A DNA stretch of 7,264 nucleotides, taken from NCBI GenBank assembly GCA_024645145.1, contig JAHEGL010000037.1, positions 1 through 7,264 of the forward strand, read 5' to 3'. Positions 1 through 6,374 of this stretch are shown piece by piece. Position 1 is the first letter of the stretch; each line of letters begins with the position of its first letter. Below the pieces are notes generated by a model that saw only the letters and a list, made by a program, of their open reading frames with translations, did not search any database and was not told where the DNA came from. The translations under genes and the position numbers were made by a program. This stretch comes from Planktotalea sp. (GTDB taxonomy: Bacteria; Pseudomonadota; Alphaproteobacteria; Rhodobacterales; Rhodobacteraceae).

Positions 1-1
1 G

Positions 2-40
2 GGTCTTGCGAAAGTTCCAGATTTCAAGGCACATACATGA
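2..40 (+). CDS. Possible 3' end of an unidentified upstream gene
   Basis: One reading frame is open from the left edge to a TGA at 38-40 and reads GLAKVPDFKAHT. The stop would lie 23 bases before the trpA start, a spacing typical of genes in one operon, and the codons resemble those of the neighbouring genes. Twelve residues are too few to identify a family. The other two forward frames are also open for some distance (one stops at TAG 49-51), so the choice of frame is a guess based on codon style. The stretch could equally be non-coding leader. Confidence 0.25.
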   Translation, partial: GLAKVPDFKAHT

Positions 41-63
41 AACGTTTTTAGAAGGACACCAAA

Positions 64-855
64 ATGACCCGGATTGATGCCAAATTTGAAAGCTTGCGCG
101 CCAGCGGTAAGAAAGCTTTTGTTTCCTACATCATGGCGGGTGATCCTGATCCAGTTGTGTCGTTGGACATTATGAAGGGTTTGCCAGCGGCAGGGGTGGA
201 TATTATCGAGCTTGGGCTGCCATTCACAGACCCTATGGCAGATGGCGCTACAATCCAGCTTGCAGGCCAGCGCGCGCTTGAGGGTGGCATGACGTTGCAA
301 AAGACCCTCGATATGGTGCGCGCGTTTCGCGAGGACGATGATATCACGCCAATCGTTTTGATGGGCTATTATAACCCGATTTATTCGCGGGGTGTTGATG
401 CATTTTTGAAAGATGCGAAGGACGCAGGCATTGATGGCTTGATCGTCGTAGATTTGCCACCAGAAGAGGACGCAGAGCTTTGCATTCCTGCGCACGCTGT
501 GGGGCTCAATTTTATTCGTCTTGCAACGCCCACAACGGACGATGCCCGTTTGCCGCGCGTTCTGCAAAACACGTCGGGCTTTGTGTATTATGTCTCGATC
601 ACAGGAATTACTGGTGCGGCCAACGCTGAGGGGGCAGACGTAGGTCCTGAAGTGGCGCGGATCAAATCGCAGACAGATTTGCCCATTATTGTTGGCTTTG
701 GAATCAAAACGCCCGAAAAGTCGCGCGAGATTGCGGCGATTTCTGATGGTGCCGTGGTTGGGTCGGCGATTGTTGAGCGTATTGCGGCTGGTGATAGCAC
801 GAGCGACGTTTTGGCCTTTGTAAAAACACTTTCCGATGGGGCGCATAGCGCCTGA
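64..855 (+). CDS. trpA: Tryptophan synthase alpha subunit
   Basis: TrpA cleaves indole-3-glycerol phosphate to indole and glyceraldehyde 3-phosphate; indole passes through a tunnel to the TrpB partner, which joins it to serine to make tryptophan in the cytoplasm. The 263-residue protein has the normal family length and a complete TIM-barrel pattern. The family signature [12 protein letters not shown] (residues 50-61) is intact. The catalytic acids are Glu49 and Asp60, the same numbers as in the enterobacterial enzyme. The phosphate-binding glycine loops GFGI and GSAIV lie near the C-terminus. The ATG at 64 is supported by a GAAGGA ribosome binding site at 51-56, seven bases upstream. No trpB is visible, so it is either upstream of the window or elsewhere. 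The terminator just downstream makes trpA the last gene of its transcript. Nothing is missing or unusual in the sequence. Confidence 0.97.
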   Translation: MTRIDAKFESLRASGKKAFVSYIMAGDPDPVVSLDIMKGLPAAGVDIIELGLPFTDPMADGATIQLAGQRALEGGMTLQKTLDMVRAFREDDDITPIVLMGYYNPIYSRGVDAFLKDAKDAGIDGLIVVDLPPEEDAELCIPAHAVGLNFIRLATPTTDDARLPRVLQNTSGFVYYVSITGITGAANAEGADVGPEVARIKSQTDLPIIVGFGIKTPEKSREIAAISDGAVVGSAIVERIAAGDSTSDVLAFVKTLSDGAHSA

Positions 856-878
856 CCTGACCTAAATGTGGATTTGTG

Positions 879-910
879 AAGAGCGTGCCGATTAGGCGCG
901 CTCTTTTTTA
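879..910 (+). terminator. Intrinsic terminator after trpA
   Basis: The arms AAGAGCGTGCC (879-889) and GGCGCGCTCTT (895-905) pair over 11 positions with one G-T wobble, around the loop GATTA. The descending arm runs straight into a T tract (904-909), followed by ATTT. It begins 23 bases after the trpA stop codon and has all elements of a Rho-independent terminator. It separates trpA from the downstream gene. Confidence 0.9.
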
Positions 911-911
911 T

Positions 912-940
912 TTGCGAGTCCGCGCACGAGGCGGTAAACT
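912..940 (+). promoter_or_regulatory. Candidate promoter of the lldD-type gene
   Basis: TTGCGA (912-917) and TAAACT (935-940) are separated by 17 bases, and each matches the sigma70 consensus at four of six positions. The element lies immediately after the trpA terminator and would give a leader of about 25 bases before the ATG at 971. Position and spacing are good but the matches are only moderate. A promoter is expected here because the terminator isolates the gene from trpA. Confidence 0.35.
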
Positions 941-970
941 ATTCTTACCAATTGATGCGAGGGCGGTGGC

Positions 971-2134
971 ATGGCTGTGATTACAGAGATTAACGATTTG
1001 AAGCGTATTTACGAACGTCGCGTGCCGCGGATGTTTTATGACTATGCAGAGAGTGGCAGCTGGACAGAGCAAACCTTTCGCGAAAACACCTCCGACTTTG
1101 ATCAGCTTCGTTTACGCCAGCGCGTTGCGGTGGACATGACGGGACGATCAACTGCGGGCAAGATGATTGGTCAGGATGTCACTATGCCCGTGGCGCTGGC
1201 TCCTGTTGGTTTGACCGGGATGCAGCATGCTGACGGGGAGATAAAAGCCGCGAAAGCCGCTGAAGAGTTTGGTGTGCCATTCACCCTGTCCACGATGTCG
1301 ATTTGCTCGATTGAAGCTGTCGCAGAAAAAACGACAAAGCCCTTTTGGTTCCAATTATATACCATGAAAGACGAAGATTTCGTGCGCCGCTTGATCGAGC
1401 GTGCAAAGGCGGCGAAGTGTTCTGCATTGGTCATCACACTGGATCTTCAAATCTTGGGGCAACGTCATAAAGATTTGAAAAACGGTTTATCCGCGCCCCC
1501 TAAGCTGACCGCGAAAACGATTGCCAATCTGGCAACGAAGTGGACATGGGGGCTGCAAATGCTCGGCACGAAGAACCGTGGTTTTGGCAATATTGTCGGG
1601 CATGTGGACGGTATTTCAGACGCCACTGATCTTGGTGCTTGGACCGCAGAGCAGTTTGATCCTGCTCTTGATTGGGGCAAGATTGCCAAGATCAAAGAGA
1701 TGTGGGGGGGCAAGGTCATCTTGAAAGGCATCCTTGATGCTGAGGACGCTAAAATGGCGCTGAAGGTTGGTGCAGACGCAATCATTGTGTCCAATCACGG
1801 GGGGCGTCAGCTTGATGGAGCGATGAGTTCGATCAAGATGTTGCCTTCAATTCTGGATGCGGTTGGAGATCAGATTGAAGTCCATCTCGACAGTGGCATC
1901 CGTTCTGGGCAGGACGTGTTGAAGGCTTTGGCGATGGGCGCGAGCGGCACCTACATCGGCCGCGCATTTGTCTATGGGCTCGGCGCAATGGGGCAGGCTG
2001 GTGTGACCAAGGCGCTTGAAGTGATCCACAAAGAGCTTGATGTCTCTATGGCGTTGTGTGGAAAGCGCGTGATCAGTGAGCTTGTTCAGGATGTATTGCT
2101 GGTTCCCAAAGACTTCTCAGGCGACTGGCGCTAA
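971..2134 (+). CDS. lldD: FMN-dependent L-lactate dehydrogenase (alpha-hydroxy-acid oxidase family)
   Basis: The 387-residue protein is a full-length member of the FMN-dependent alpha-hydroxy-acid dehydrogenase family (LldD, glycolate oxidase, flavocytochrome b2, mandelate dehydrogenase). Its likely reaction is L-lactate to pyruvate with electrons passed to the respiratory chain at the inner membrane face. Aligned by eye to spinach glycolate oxidase, all catalytic residues are present: Tyr25, Tyr130 (in QLY), Asp158, Arg165, Lys252, His276 and Arg279. The last two lie in the family signature SNHGGRQLDGA (274-284). The phosphate-binding segment DSGIRSG and the GRAFVYG segment follow. The position of glycolate oxidase Trp108 is Met109 here, inside STMSICS, which fits lactate-type enzymes better than glycolate oxidase. 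Residues about 173-235 form the variable loop that anchors E. coli LldD to the membrane. No cytochrome domain or signal peptide is present. The start is supported by AGGG at 960-963. Another 2-hydroxy acid substrate cannot be excluded. Confidence 0.85.
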   Translation: MAVITEINDLKRIYERRVPRMFYDYAESGSWTEQTFRENTSDFDQLRLRQRVAVDMTGRSTAGKMIGQDVTMPVALAPVGLTGMQHADGEIKAAKAAEEFGVPFTLSTMSICSIEAVAEKTTKPFWFQLYTMKDEDFVRRLIERAKAAKCSALVITLDLQILGQRHKDLKNGLSAPPKLTAKTIANLATKWTWGLQMLGTKNRGFGNIVGHVDGISDATDLGAWTAEQFDPALDWGKIAKIKEMWGGKVILKGILDAEDAKMALKVGADAIIVSNHGGRQLDGAMSSIKMLPSILDAVGDQIEVHLDSGIRSGQDVLKALAMGASGTYIGRAFVYGLGAMGQAGVTKALEVIHKELDVSMALCGKRVISELVQDVLLVPKDFSGDWR

Positions 2135-2140
2135 AGGTTT

Positions 2141-2166
2141 CGCGGCGAACCCTAACGTTTGCCGCG
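2141..2166 (+). terminator. Strong hairpin after lldD, possible terminator
   Basis: CGCGGCGAAC (2141-2150) and GTTTGCCGCG (2157-2166) form a 10-bp stem with one G-T wobble around the six-base loop CCTAAC, starting seven bases after the lldD-type stop codon. The stem is GC-rich and well placed for a 3' end. No T tract follows, so it may act as a Rho-dependent or mRNA-stabilising hairpin and not as a classic intrinsic terminator. Confidence 0.55.
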
Positions 2167-2205
2167 GGCCAACATGTTCTTACAAAAAACAAAGCGAAAT
2201 TGAAG

Positions 2206-2211
2206 TATAAT
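2206..2211 (+). promoter_or_regulatory. Perfect -10 box TATAAT, candidate aceE promoter
   Basis: TATAAT matches the sigma70 -10 consensus exactly in an AT-rich stretch. No convincing -35 element lies 16-18 bases upstream: that interval is A-rich, and the nearest candidate, TTACAA at 2180-2185, would need a 20-base spacer. If used, the transcript would carry a leader of about 200 bases including the hairpin at 2228-2250. No better-formed promoter was found nearer to aceE. TTGAAC at 2342-2347 looks like a -35 box but lacks a good -10 partner. Confidence 0.3.
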
Positions 2212-2227
2212 TTAGCATTAAACAATA

Positions 2228-2250
2228 CGCCATGCGTTCAGCGCATGGCG
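2228..2250. repeat. Perfect 9-bp hairpin in the aceE upstream region
   Basis: CGCCATGCG (2228-2236) and CGCATGGCG (2242-2250) are exact inverted copies around the loop TTCAG. The hairpin is not followed by a T tract on the + strand. It is enclosed by CAAAGCGAA (2190-2198) and TTCGCTTTG (2254-2262), which are also exact inverted copies. In the - direction the outer arm runs directly into TTTTTT, giving a terminator-like layout for any leftward transcript, although no leftward gene is present. The role is unknown: it could be a bidirectional terminator remnant, a leader structure or a protein site. Confidence 0.6.
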
Positions 2251-2366
2251 CTATTCGCTTTGAGCCCTACCTAACTTCAAAAGTCTTTGCTAACCAAGCA
2301 TCAACGGAAGGCTTGCGGCGAATTTCGCAATGTTTTCCTAGTTGAACTGGCGTCATGCGAATATTG

Positions 2367-2380
2367 ATTTGATGTCAAAT
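2367..2380. promoter_or_regulatory. Palindromic candidate operator upstream of aceE
   Basis: ATTTGATGTCAAAT has two exact 6-base arms around a TG centre and lies 39 bases before the aceE ATG, between the upstream hairpins and the ribosome binding site. Its symmetry and position suit a dimeric repressor. It is not the E. coli PdhR site and does not have the spacing of an Fnr box. No regulator gene is visible in the window, so the assignment as an operator is inference. Confidence 0.35.
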
Positions 2381-2405
2381 TAGTTCTCAAAGACGCAAGC
2401 GTTGT

Positions 2406-2412
2406 GGGGAGA
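2406..2412 (+). promoter_or_regulatory. Ribosome binding site that fixes the aceE start
   Basis: GGGGAGA lies seven bases before ATG 2420. An in-frame TTG at 2402 would start upstream of this site, so it cannot use it; the site therefore favours the ATG at 2420 and an 885-residue protein. Confidence 0.75.
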
Positions 2413-2419
2413 AAGACTT

Positions 2420-5077
2420 ATGAGCGAAAACTTTAAAGATATTGACCCAGTTGAATCACGTGAGTGGCAAGACGCGATATCCGATGTGATTGAGCGCGAC
2501 GGCGCGGATCGCGCGCACTACTTGCTCGACATGGCTGTGCAGCAGGCACGTGCAGCTGGCGCGACTTTACCGTTTTCAGCCACAACGCCCTACCAAAATA
2601 CAATTCCTGTCGATGACGAGATCGATATTCCCGGTGATCTGGACATGGAGTGGCGCATTCGAACGATCAATCGTTGGAACGCGATGGCGACAGTTGTGCG
2701 TCGCAATAAAGTGTCGAGCGAATACGGTGGCCATATCGCATCATTTGCGTCTTCGGCTGTCATGTATGACATCGGTCTGAACCACTTCTGGCGTTCTAAA
2801 TCTGCAATTCACGGCGGTGACCTTGTGTTCTTTCAGGGTCACGTCATCCCAGGTATTTATGCGCGTTCGTTCATGGAAGGACGTTTAAGTGAAGAGCAGA
2901 TGGAGAACTTTCGGTCTGAAGTGAATGGGGGTGGTCTTAGCTCTTATCCGCACCCTTGGCTGATGCCGGATTACTGGCAGTTTCCAACTGTTTCAATGGG
3001 CTTAGGCCCTTTAATGGCGATCTATCAAGCGCGCTTTATGAAGTATATGCACAACCGTGGGCATATCGATATGGCGGATCGTAAGGTCTGGGTTTTCCTT
3101 GGCGATGGCGAGATGGACGAGCCTGAATCGCGCGGTGCGATTGACCTGGCGGCGCGTGAAGGCTTGGACAACCTGATCTTCGTGGTGAACTGCAATTTGC
3201 AGCGCCTTGATGGCCCTGTGCGCGGCAACGGCAAGATCGTGCAAGAGCTTGAGGGTGACTTCCGTGGAGCCGGTTGGAATGTGATCAAACTGCTCTGGGG
3301 TAAAGGTTGGGATGCCTTGCTTGAGAAGGACACAACAGGACGTTTGCGTCAGTTGATGGACGAGACGGTAGACGGTGACTACCAGACGTTCAAATCCAAA
3401 GACGGTGCCTATATTCGCAAGCACTTCTTCGGAAAATACCCTGAGACTGCAGCGCTGGTTGAAGATTGGTCGGACGAGCAAATTTGGTCCTTGCGTCGGG
3501 GTGGGCATGAGCCAAAGAAGGTTTACACGGCTTTCAAGCGCGCGACCGAGACCAAAGGCCAACCGACGTGTCTTTTGATCAAAACGGTCAAAGGTTATGG
3601 CATGGGGACAGCGGGTGAAGGGCAAAATACCACGCACCAGCAAAAGAAAATGGCCGAAGATCAGCTGCGTGCTTTCCGTGATCGTTTTCAGATCCCGATC
3701 AGCGACGAAGACTTGCCAAAGGCACCATTTGTATCGCTGAACAATCAGCAAAAAGCCTATCTTTTGGAGAAGCGTAAAGAGTTGGGCGGGGAATTCCCCA
3801 AGCGTGAATGGCGCGAAACGCCCAAGCTTGGGGTTCCGCCGCTTGAAAAGTTTGAAGCTCAACTAAAAAGCACAGGTGATCGCGAGATTTCGACAACCAT
3901 GGCTTTTGTGCGCATTTTGACGACGCTTTTGCGGGACAAAAATATGGGTAAGCAAGTGGTGCCGATTGTACCGGACGAGAGCCGTACATTTGGCATGGAA
4001 GGCTTGTTCCGTTCCGTCGGAATCTACAACCCGATGGGTCAAAACTACACGCCTGAAGACCGCGAGCAGATGTCTTACTATAAGGAATCGACCGACGGTC
4101 AGGTGCTGCAAGAGGGCATTAATGAGGCGGGTGCGATGGCGGATTGGATCGCGGCGGCGACGTCTTATTCCAACCATGGCGTGCCGATGGTGCCGTTCTT
4201 TATCTACTATTCCATGTTTGGTTTCCAACGGATCGGCGATCTAGCTTGGGCCGCTGGCGACAGTCGCGCGCGTGGCTTTATGCTGGGCGGCACGGCAGGT
4301 CGCACGACCTTGAACGGGGAAGGTTTGCAGCATGAGGATGGGCATAGCCACATTCTTGCAGGCACGATCCCGAACTGTATTTCCTACGATCCGACCTTCA
4401 GTTTTGAAGTCGCGGTTCTGGTGCATCACGGCTTGCAGCGTATGTATGTGGATCAGGAAGATGTGTATTTTTATCTGACACTTATGAATGAGAATTACAG
4501 CCATCCTGAAATGCCGATGGGTGCGGAAGAAGGAATCATCAAAGGTCTGTATCGCCTGAGCAAAGCGGCCAAACCCGCGAAGAAGCATGTGAACCTGATG
4601 GGGTCTGGCACGATCCTGGTGCAGGCGATGGAAGCTGCGAAAATGCTGAAAGAAGACTTCGGTGTGACGAGCGATATCTGGTCTGCCACCAGCTTTAACG
4701 AGCTGGCCCGCGACGGACAGGATGCGGAGCGGCACAATCGTCTCAATCCGCTCGCGGATACGCAGGTGCCTTATGTGACGCAAACGTTGAGCGGGGCGAA
4801 CGGTCCTGTGATTTGTGCGACCGATTACATGAAGAACTATGCCGAGCAAATCCGCGCTTATGTGCCACAAGAGTTTGTGGTGCTTGGAACGGATGGCTAC
4901 GGGCGCTCGGACAGTCGTGTGAACTTGCGCCGCTTCTTTGAGGTGGACGCAAACCACATTGCAGCCGCCGCGATGGTGCAGCTTTTCAAGGAAGGCACAG
5001 TGTCTGAGAAAGACCTGACATCCGCGCTTTCCAAGTATGACATTGACGGCGCTAAGCCGAACCCGCGTCTCGTTTGA
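2420..5077 (+). CDS. aceE: Pyruvate dehydrogenase E1 component, homodimeric type
   Basis: AceE decarboxylates pyruvate with thiamine diphosphate and reductively acetylates the lipoyl group of E2, in the cytoplasmic pyruvate dehydrogenase complex. From the ATG at 2420 the protein has 885 residues, close to the 887 of E. coli AceE. The thiamine diphosphate/metal motif starts at GDG (228-230) and ends at NCN (257-259), inside a stretch almost identical in style to E. coli, including LQRLDGPVRGNGK. Active-site histidines His105, His141 and His406 match E. coli His106, His142 and His407. The glutamate expected to activate the cofactor is in QEGINE (564-569). The three transketolase-like domains (about 1-470, 470-700, 700-885) are complete. 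The gene ends with tandem in-frame stops TGA TAG (5075-5080), 21 bases before aceF. This single-chain E1 is unlike the PdhA/PdhB pair of many alphaproteobacteria. Confidence 0.97.
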   Translation: MSENFKDIDPVESREWQDAISDVIERDGADRAHYLLDMAVQQARAAGATLPFSATTPYQNTIPVDDEIDIPGDLDMEWRIRTINRWNAMATVVRRNKVSSEYGGHIASFASSAVMYDIGLNHFWRSKSAIHGGDLVFFQGHVIPGIYARSFMEGRLSEEQMENFRSEVNGGGLSSYPHPWLMPDYWQFPTVSMGLGPLMAIYQARFMKYMHNRGHIDMADRKVWVFLGDGEMDEPESRGAIDLAAREGLDNLIFVVNCNLQRLDGPVRGNGKIVQELEGDFRGAGWNVIKLLWGKGWDALLEKDTTGRLRQLMDETVDGDYQTFKSKDGAYIRKHFFGKYPETAALVEDWSDEQIWSLRRGGHEPKKVYTAFKRATETKGQPTCLLIKTVKGYGMGTAGEGQNTTHQQKKMAEDQLRAFRDRFQIPISDEDLPKAPFVSLNNQQKAYLLEKRKELGGEFPKREWRETPKLGVPPLEKFEAQLKSTGDREISTTMAFVRILTTLLRDKNMGKQVVPIVPDESRTFGMEGLFRSVGIYNPMGQNYTPEDREQMSYYKESTDGQVLQEGINEAGAMADWIAAATSYSNHGVPMVPFFIYYSMFGFQRIGDLAWAAGDSRARGFMLGGTAGRTTLNGEGLQHEDGHSHILAGTIPNCISYDPTFSFEVAVLVHHGLQRMYVDQEDVYFYLTLMNENYSHPEMPMGAEEGIIKGLYRLSKAAKPAKKHVNLMGSGTILVQAMEAAKMLKEDFGVTSDIWSATSFNELARDGQDAERHNRLNPLADTQVPYVTQTLSGANGPVICATDYMKNYAEQIRAYVPQEFVVLGTDGYGRSDSRVNLRRFFEVDANHIAAAAMVQLFKEGTVSEKDLTSALSKYDIDGAKPNPRLV

Positions 5078-5098
5078 TAGGGTAGAGGAGATTAAGAT

Positions 5099-6361
5099 AT
5101 GGCAATCGAAGTAACAGTCCCCGACATTGGTGATTTCACCGATATCCCAGTTGTCACCGTTTTGGTGAGCGTAGGGGATACAATTACGATTGAAGACCCG
5201 ATCGTTGAGCTTGAGTCTGACAAAGCAACGATGGAAGTGCCATCCTCTGCGGCGGGCGTGGTTAAGGAAATTAAAGTGTCTGAGGGCGACAACGTCTCAA
5301 TGGGCAGTTTGATCGTGATTTTGGAAGGTGAGGGTGCTGCAACCGCACCTTCTAAGGCACCTGAAGCAGCAGCGCCAAAGGCACAAGCCGCGCCAACACC
5401 AATTGCCGCAGCCCCAACAGCTTCAGCGCCAGCGGTCACGGATGAAGGCTTTGGTAAAGCGCATGCGAGCCCATCTGTTCGTGCATTTGCACGCAACCTT
5501 GAAATTGATCTGGCCAAAGTGAATGGCACTGGTCGAAAGGGTCGCATTCTGCGCGAAGATATCACCAAAGCCTTCAAGGCGAATTCTGTCCCTGCCGCAA
5601 CTGGCGGCGCGGCTGTTGGTGGCATGGGGATTCCACCGATCCCTGTGGTGGATTTTTCAAAGTTTGGTCCTGTCGAAGATGTGGAAATGCCACGTATCAA
5701 GAAGCTCTCCGGTCCGGCGCTGCACCGCTCTTGGCTCAACATCCCGCATGTGACGCATAACGACGAAGCGGATATTACAGAGCTTGATACATACCGCAAA
5801 CAGATGGACACGATGGCCAAAGAACAGGGCTATCGGGTTACGCTTTTGTCCTTTGTTATCAAGGCGTCCGTCTCTGCGTTGAAAGAGCACTGGGAGTTCA
5901 ATTCTTCGATCCATCCTGATGGCGACAAGCTGATCAAGAAGGACTTTTATAACATTGGTTTCGCTGCGGACACGCCGCAAGGCTTGATGGTTCCTGTCAT
6001 CAAAGATGCGAATAAAAAGGGTCTTGTCGAGATTTCGAAAGAGCTGATGAGCCTGTCGGCTGCCGCCCGTGAGGGCAAGCTTAAAGGTGCGGATATGCAA
6101 GGTGCGACCTTCACTATTTCGTCGCTTGGCGGCATTGGTGGCACAAGTTTTACGCCGATTGTAAACGCACCTGAGGTGGCGATCCTTGGGCTGACGCGTT
6201 CAAAGATGGCACCTGTTTGGAACGGCACAGAATTTGTGCCGCGCCTGATGCAGCCGCTGTCCTTGTCTTATGATCACCGCGCGGTCGACGGTGCTTTGGC
6301 CGCACGCTTTGCTGTAACGCTGAAGACCTTGCTCGGCGATATGCGCAAGTTGATGTGGTAG
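5099..6361 (+). CDS. aceF: Pyruvate dehydrogenase E2, dihydrolipoamide acetyltransferase
   Basis: E2 is the structural core of the complex and transfers the acetyl group from lipoamide to coenzyme A. The 420 residues split clearly into four parts: one lipoyl domain (1-77) with the lipoylated Lys42 in [10 protein letters not shown], an Ala/Pro-rich mobile linker (about 80-114), a peripheral subunit-binding domain that holds E1 and/or E3 (about 121-160, containing SPSVRAFAR and [13 protein letters not shown]), and after a second short linker the catalytic core (about 190-420). The core ends with the active-site motif DHRAVDG, giving His393 and Asp397. E. coli AceF has three lipoyl domains, so this E2 is short, as in many other bacteria. 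The AGAGGAG ribosome binding site at 5084-5090 supports the start. It is the middle gene of aceE-aceF-lpd. No frameshift or missing key residue was seen. Confidence 0.96.
   Translation: MAIEVTVPDIGDFTDIPVVTVLVSVGDTITIEDPIVELESDKATMEVPSSAAGVVKEIKVSEGDNVSMGSLIVILEGEGAATAPSKAPEAAAPKAQAAPTPIAAAPTASAPAVTDEGFGKAHASPSVRAFARNLEIDLAKVNGTGRKGRILREDITKAFKANSVPAATGGAAVGGMGIPPIPVVDFSKFGPVEDVEMPRIKKLSGPALHRSWLNIPHVTHNDEADITELDTYRKQMDTMAKEQGYRVTLLSFVIKASVSALKEHWEFNSSIHPDGDKLIKKDFYNIGFAADTPQGLMVPVIKDANKKGLVEISKELMSLSAAAREGKLKGADMQGATFTISSLGGIGGTSFTPIVNAPEVAILGLTRSKMAPVWNGTEFVPRLMQPLSLSYDHRAVDGALAARFAVTLKTLLGDMRKLMW
5117..5329 (+). repeat. Lipoyl domain copy 1 (in aceF)
   Basis: This segment encodes residues 7-77 of E2 and corresponds without gaps to residues 5-75 of the E3 encoded downstream. 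By hand alignment 57 of 71 residues are identical. Of those 57, only about 22 use the same codon, so the similarity is mainly at protein level. Confidence 0.85.
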
Positions 6362-6367
6362 GGGAGA
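6361..6367 (+). promoter_or_regulatory. Ribosome binding site of lpd, touching the aceF stop
   Basis: GGGGAGA begins on the last base of the aceF stop TAG and lies seven bases before ATG 6375. The overlap with the aceF end suggests coupled translation of the two genes. It also fits ATG 6375 better than the in-frame TTG at 6372. Confidence 0.7.
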
Positions 6368-6374
6368 TCGATTG

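Larger units (their letters stand above)
2135..2419. other. 285-base intergenic region, probable control region of the aceE operon
   Basis: No reading frame with a plausible start and ribosome binding site is seen here on either strand before the aceE leader. From left to right it holds the hairpin just after the lldD-type gene, an A6 run (2184-2189), a perfect TATAAT (2206-2211), a perfect 9-bp hairpin (2228-2250) flanked by a second matching pair of 9-base arms (2190-2198 and 2254-2262), an 11-base palindrome GCGAATTTCGC (2318-2328), the palindrome ATTTGATGTCAAAT (2367-2380), and the aceE ribosome binding site. The pentamer GCGAA, or its complement, recurs at several of these places. No known regulator site such as the E. 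coli PdhR operator could be recognised. Confidence 0.6.

Noticed and set aside
2364..2378. Fnr/Dnr-like box TTGAT-N5-GTCAA upstream of aceE
   Set aside because: Fnr-type sites need four bases between the half-sites; here the gap is five and the right half is GTCAA, so the site was kept only as an unassigned palindrome.
2402..2419. Upstream in-frame TTG start for aceE giving six extra residues (891 in total)
   Set aside because: It lies upstream of the GGGGAGA ribosome binding site, which is correctly spaced for ATG 2420, and the 885-residue product fits the family length and N-terminus better.
2141..2419. Possible small RNA gene in the lldD-aceE gap
   Set aside because: Hairpins and a TATAAT box are present, but there is no -35 box and no + strand hairpin with a T tract that would end a small RNA.
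3011..3862. Open frame of 283 codons on the - strand opposite aceE
   Set aside because: It is fully antisense to conserved AceE motifs and shows no family features; it is a by-product of aceE codon use.
5092..5820. Open frame of 242 codons on the - strand opposite aceF, rich in Ala, Ser and Thr
   Set aside because: It is the mirror of the E2 lipoyl domain and its Ala/Pro linker; the low-complexity composition comes from the linker codons.
6372..6374. TTG start for lpd, one codon before the ATG
   Set aside because: ATG 6375 is the stronger start codon and has better spacing from GGGGAGA.
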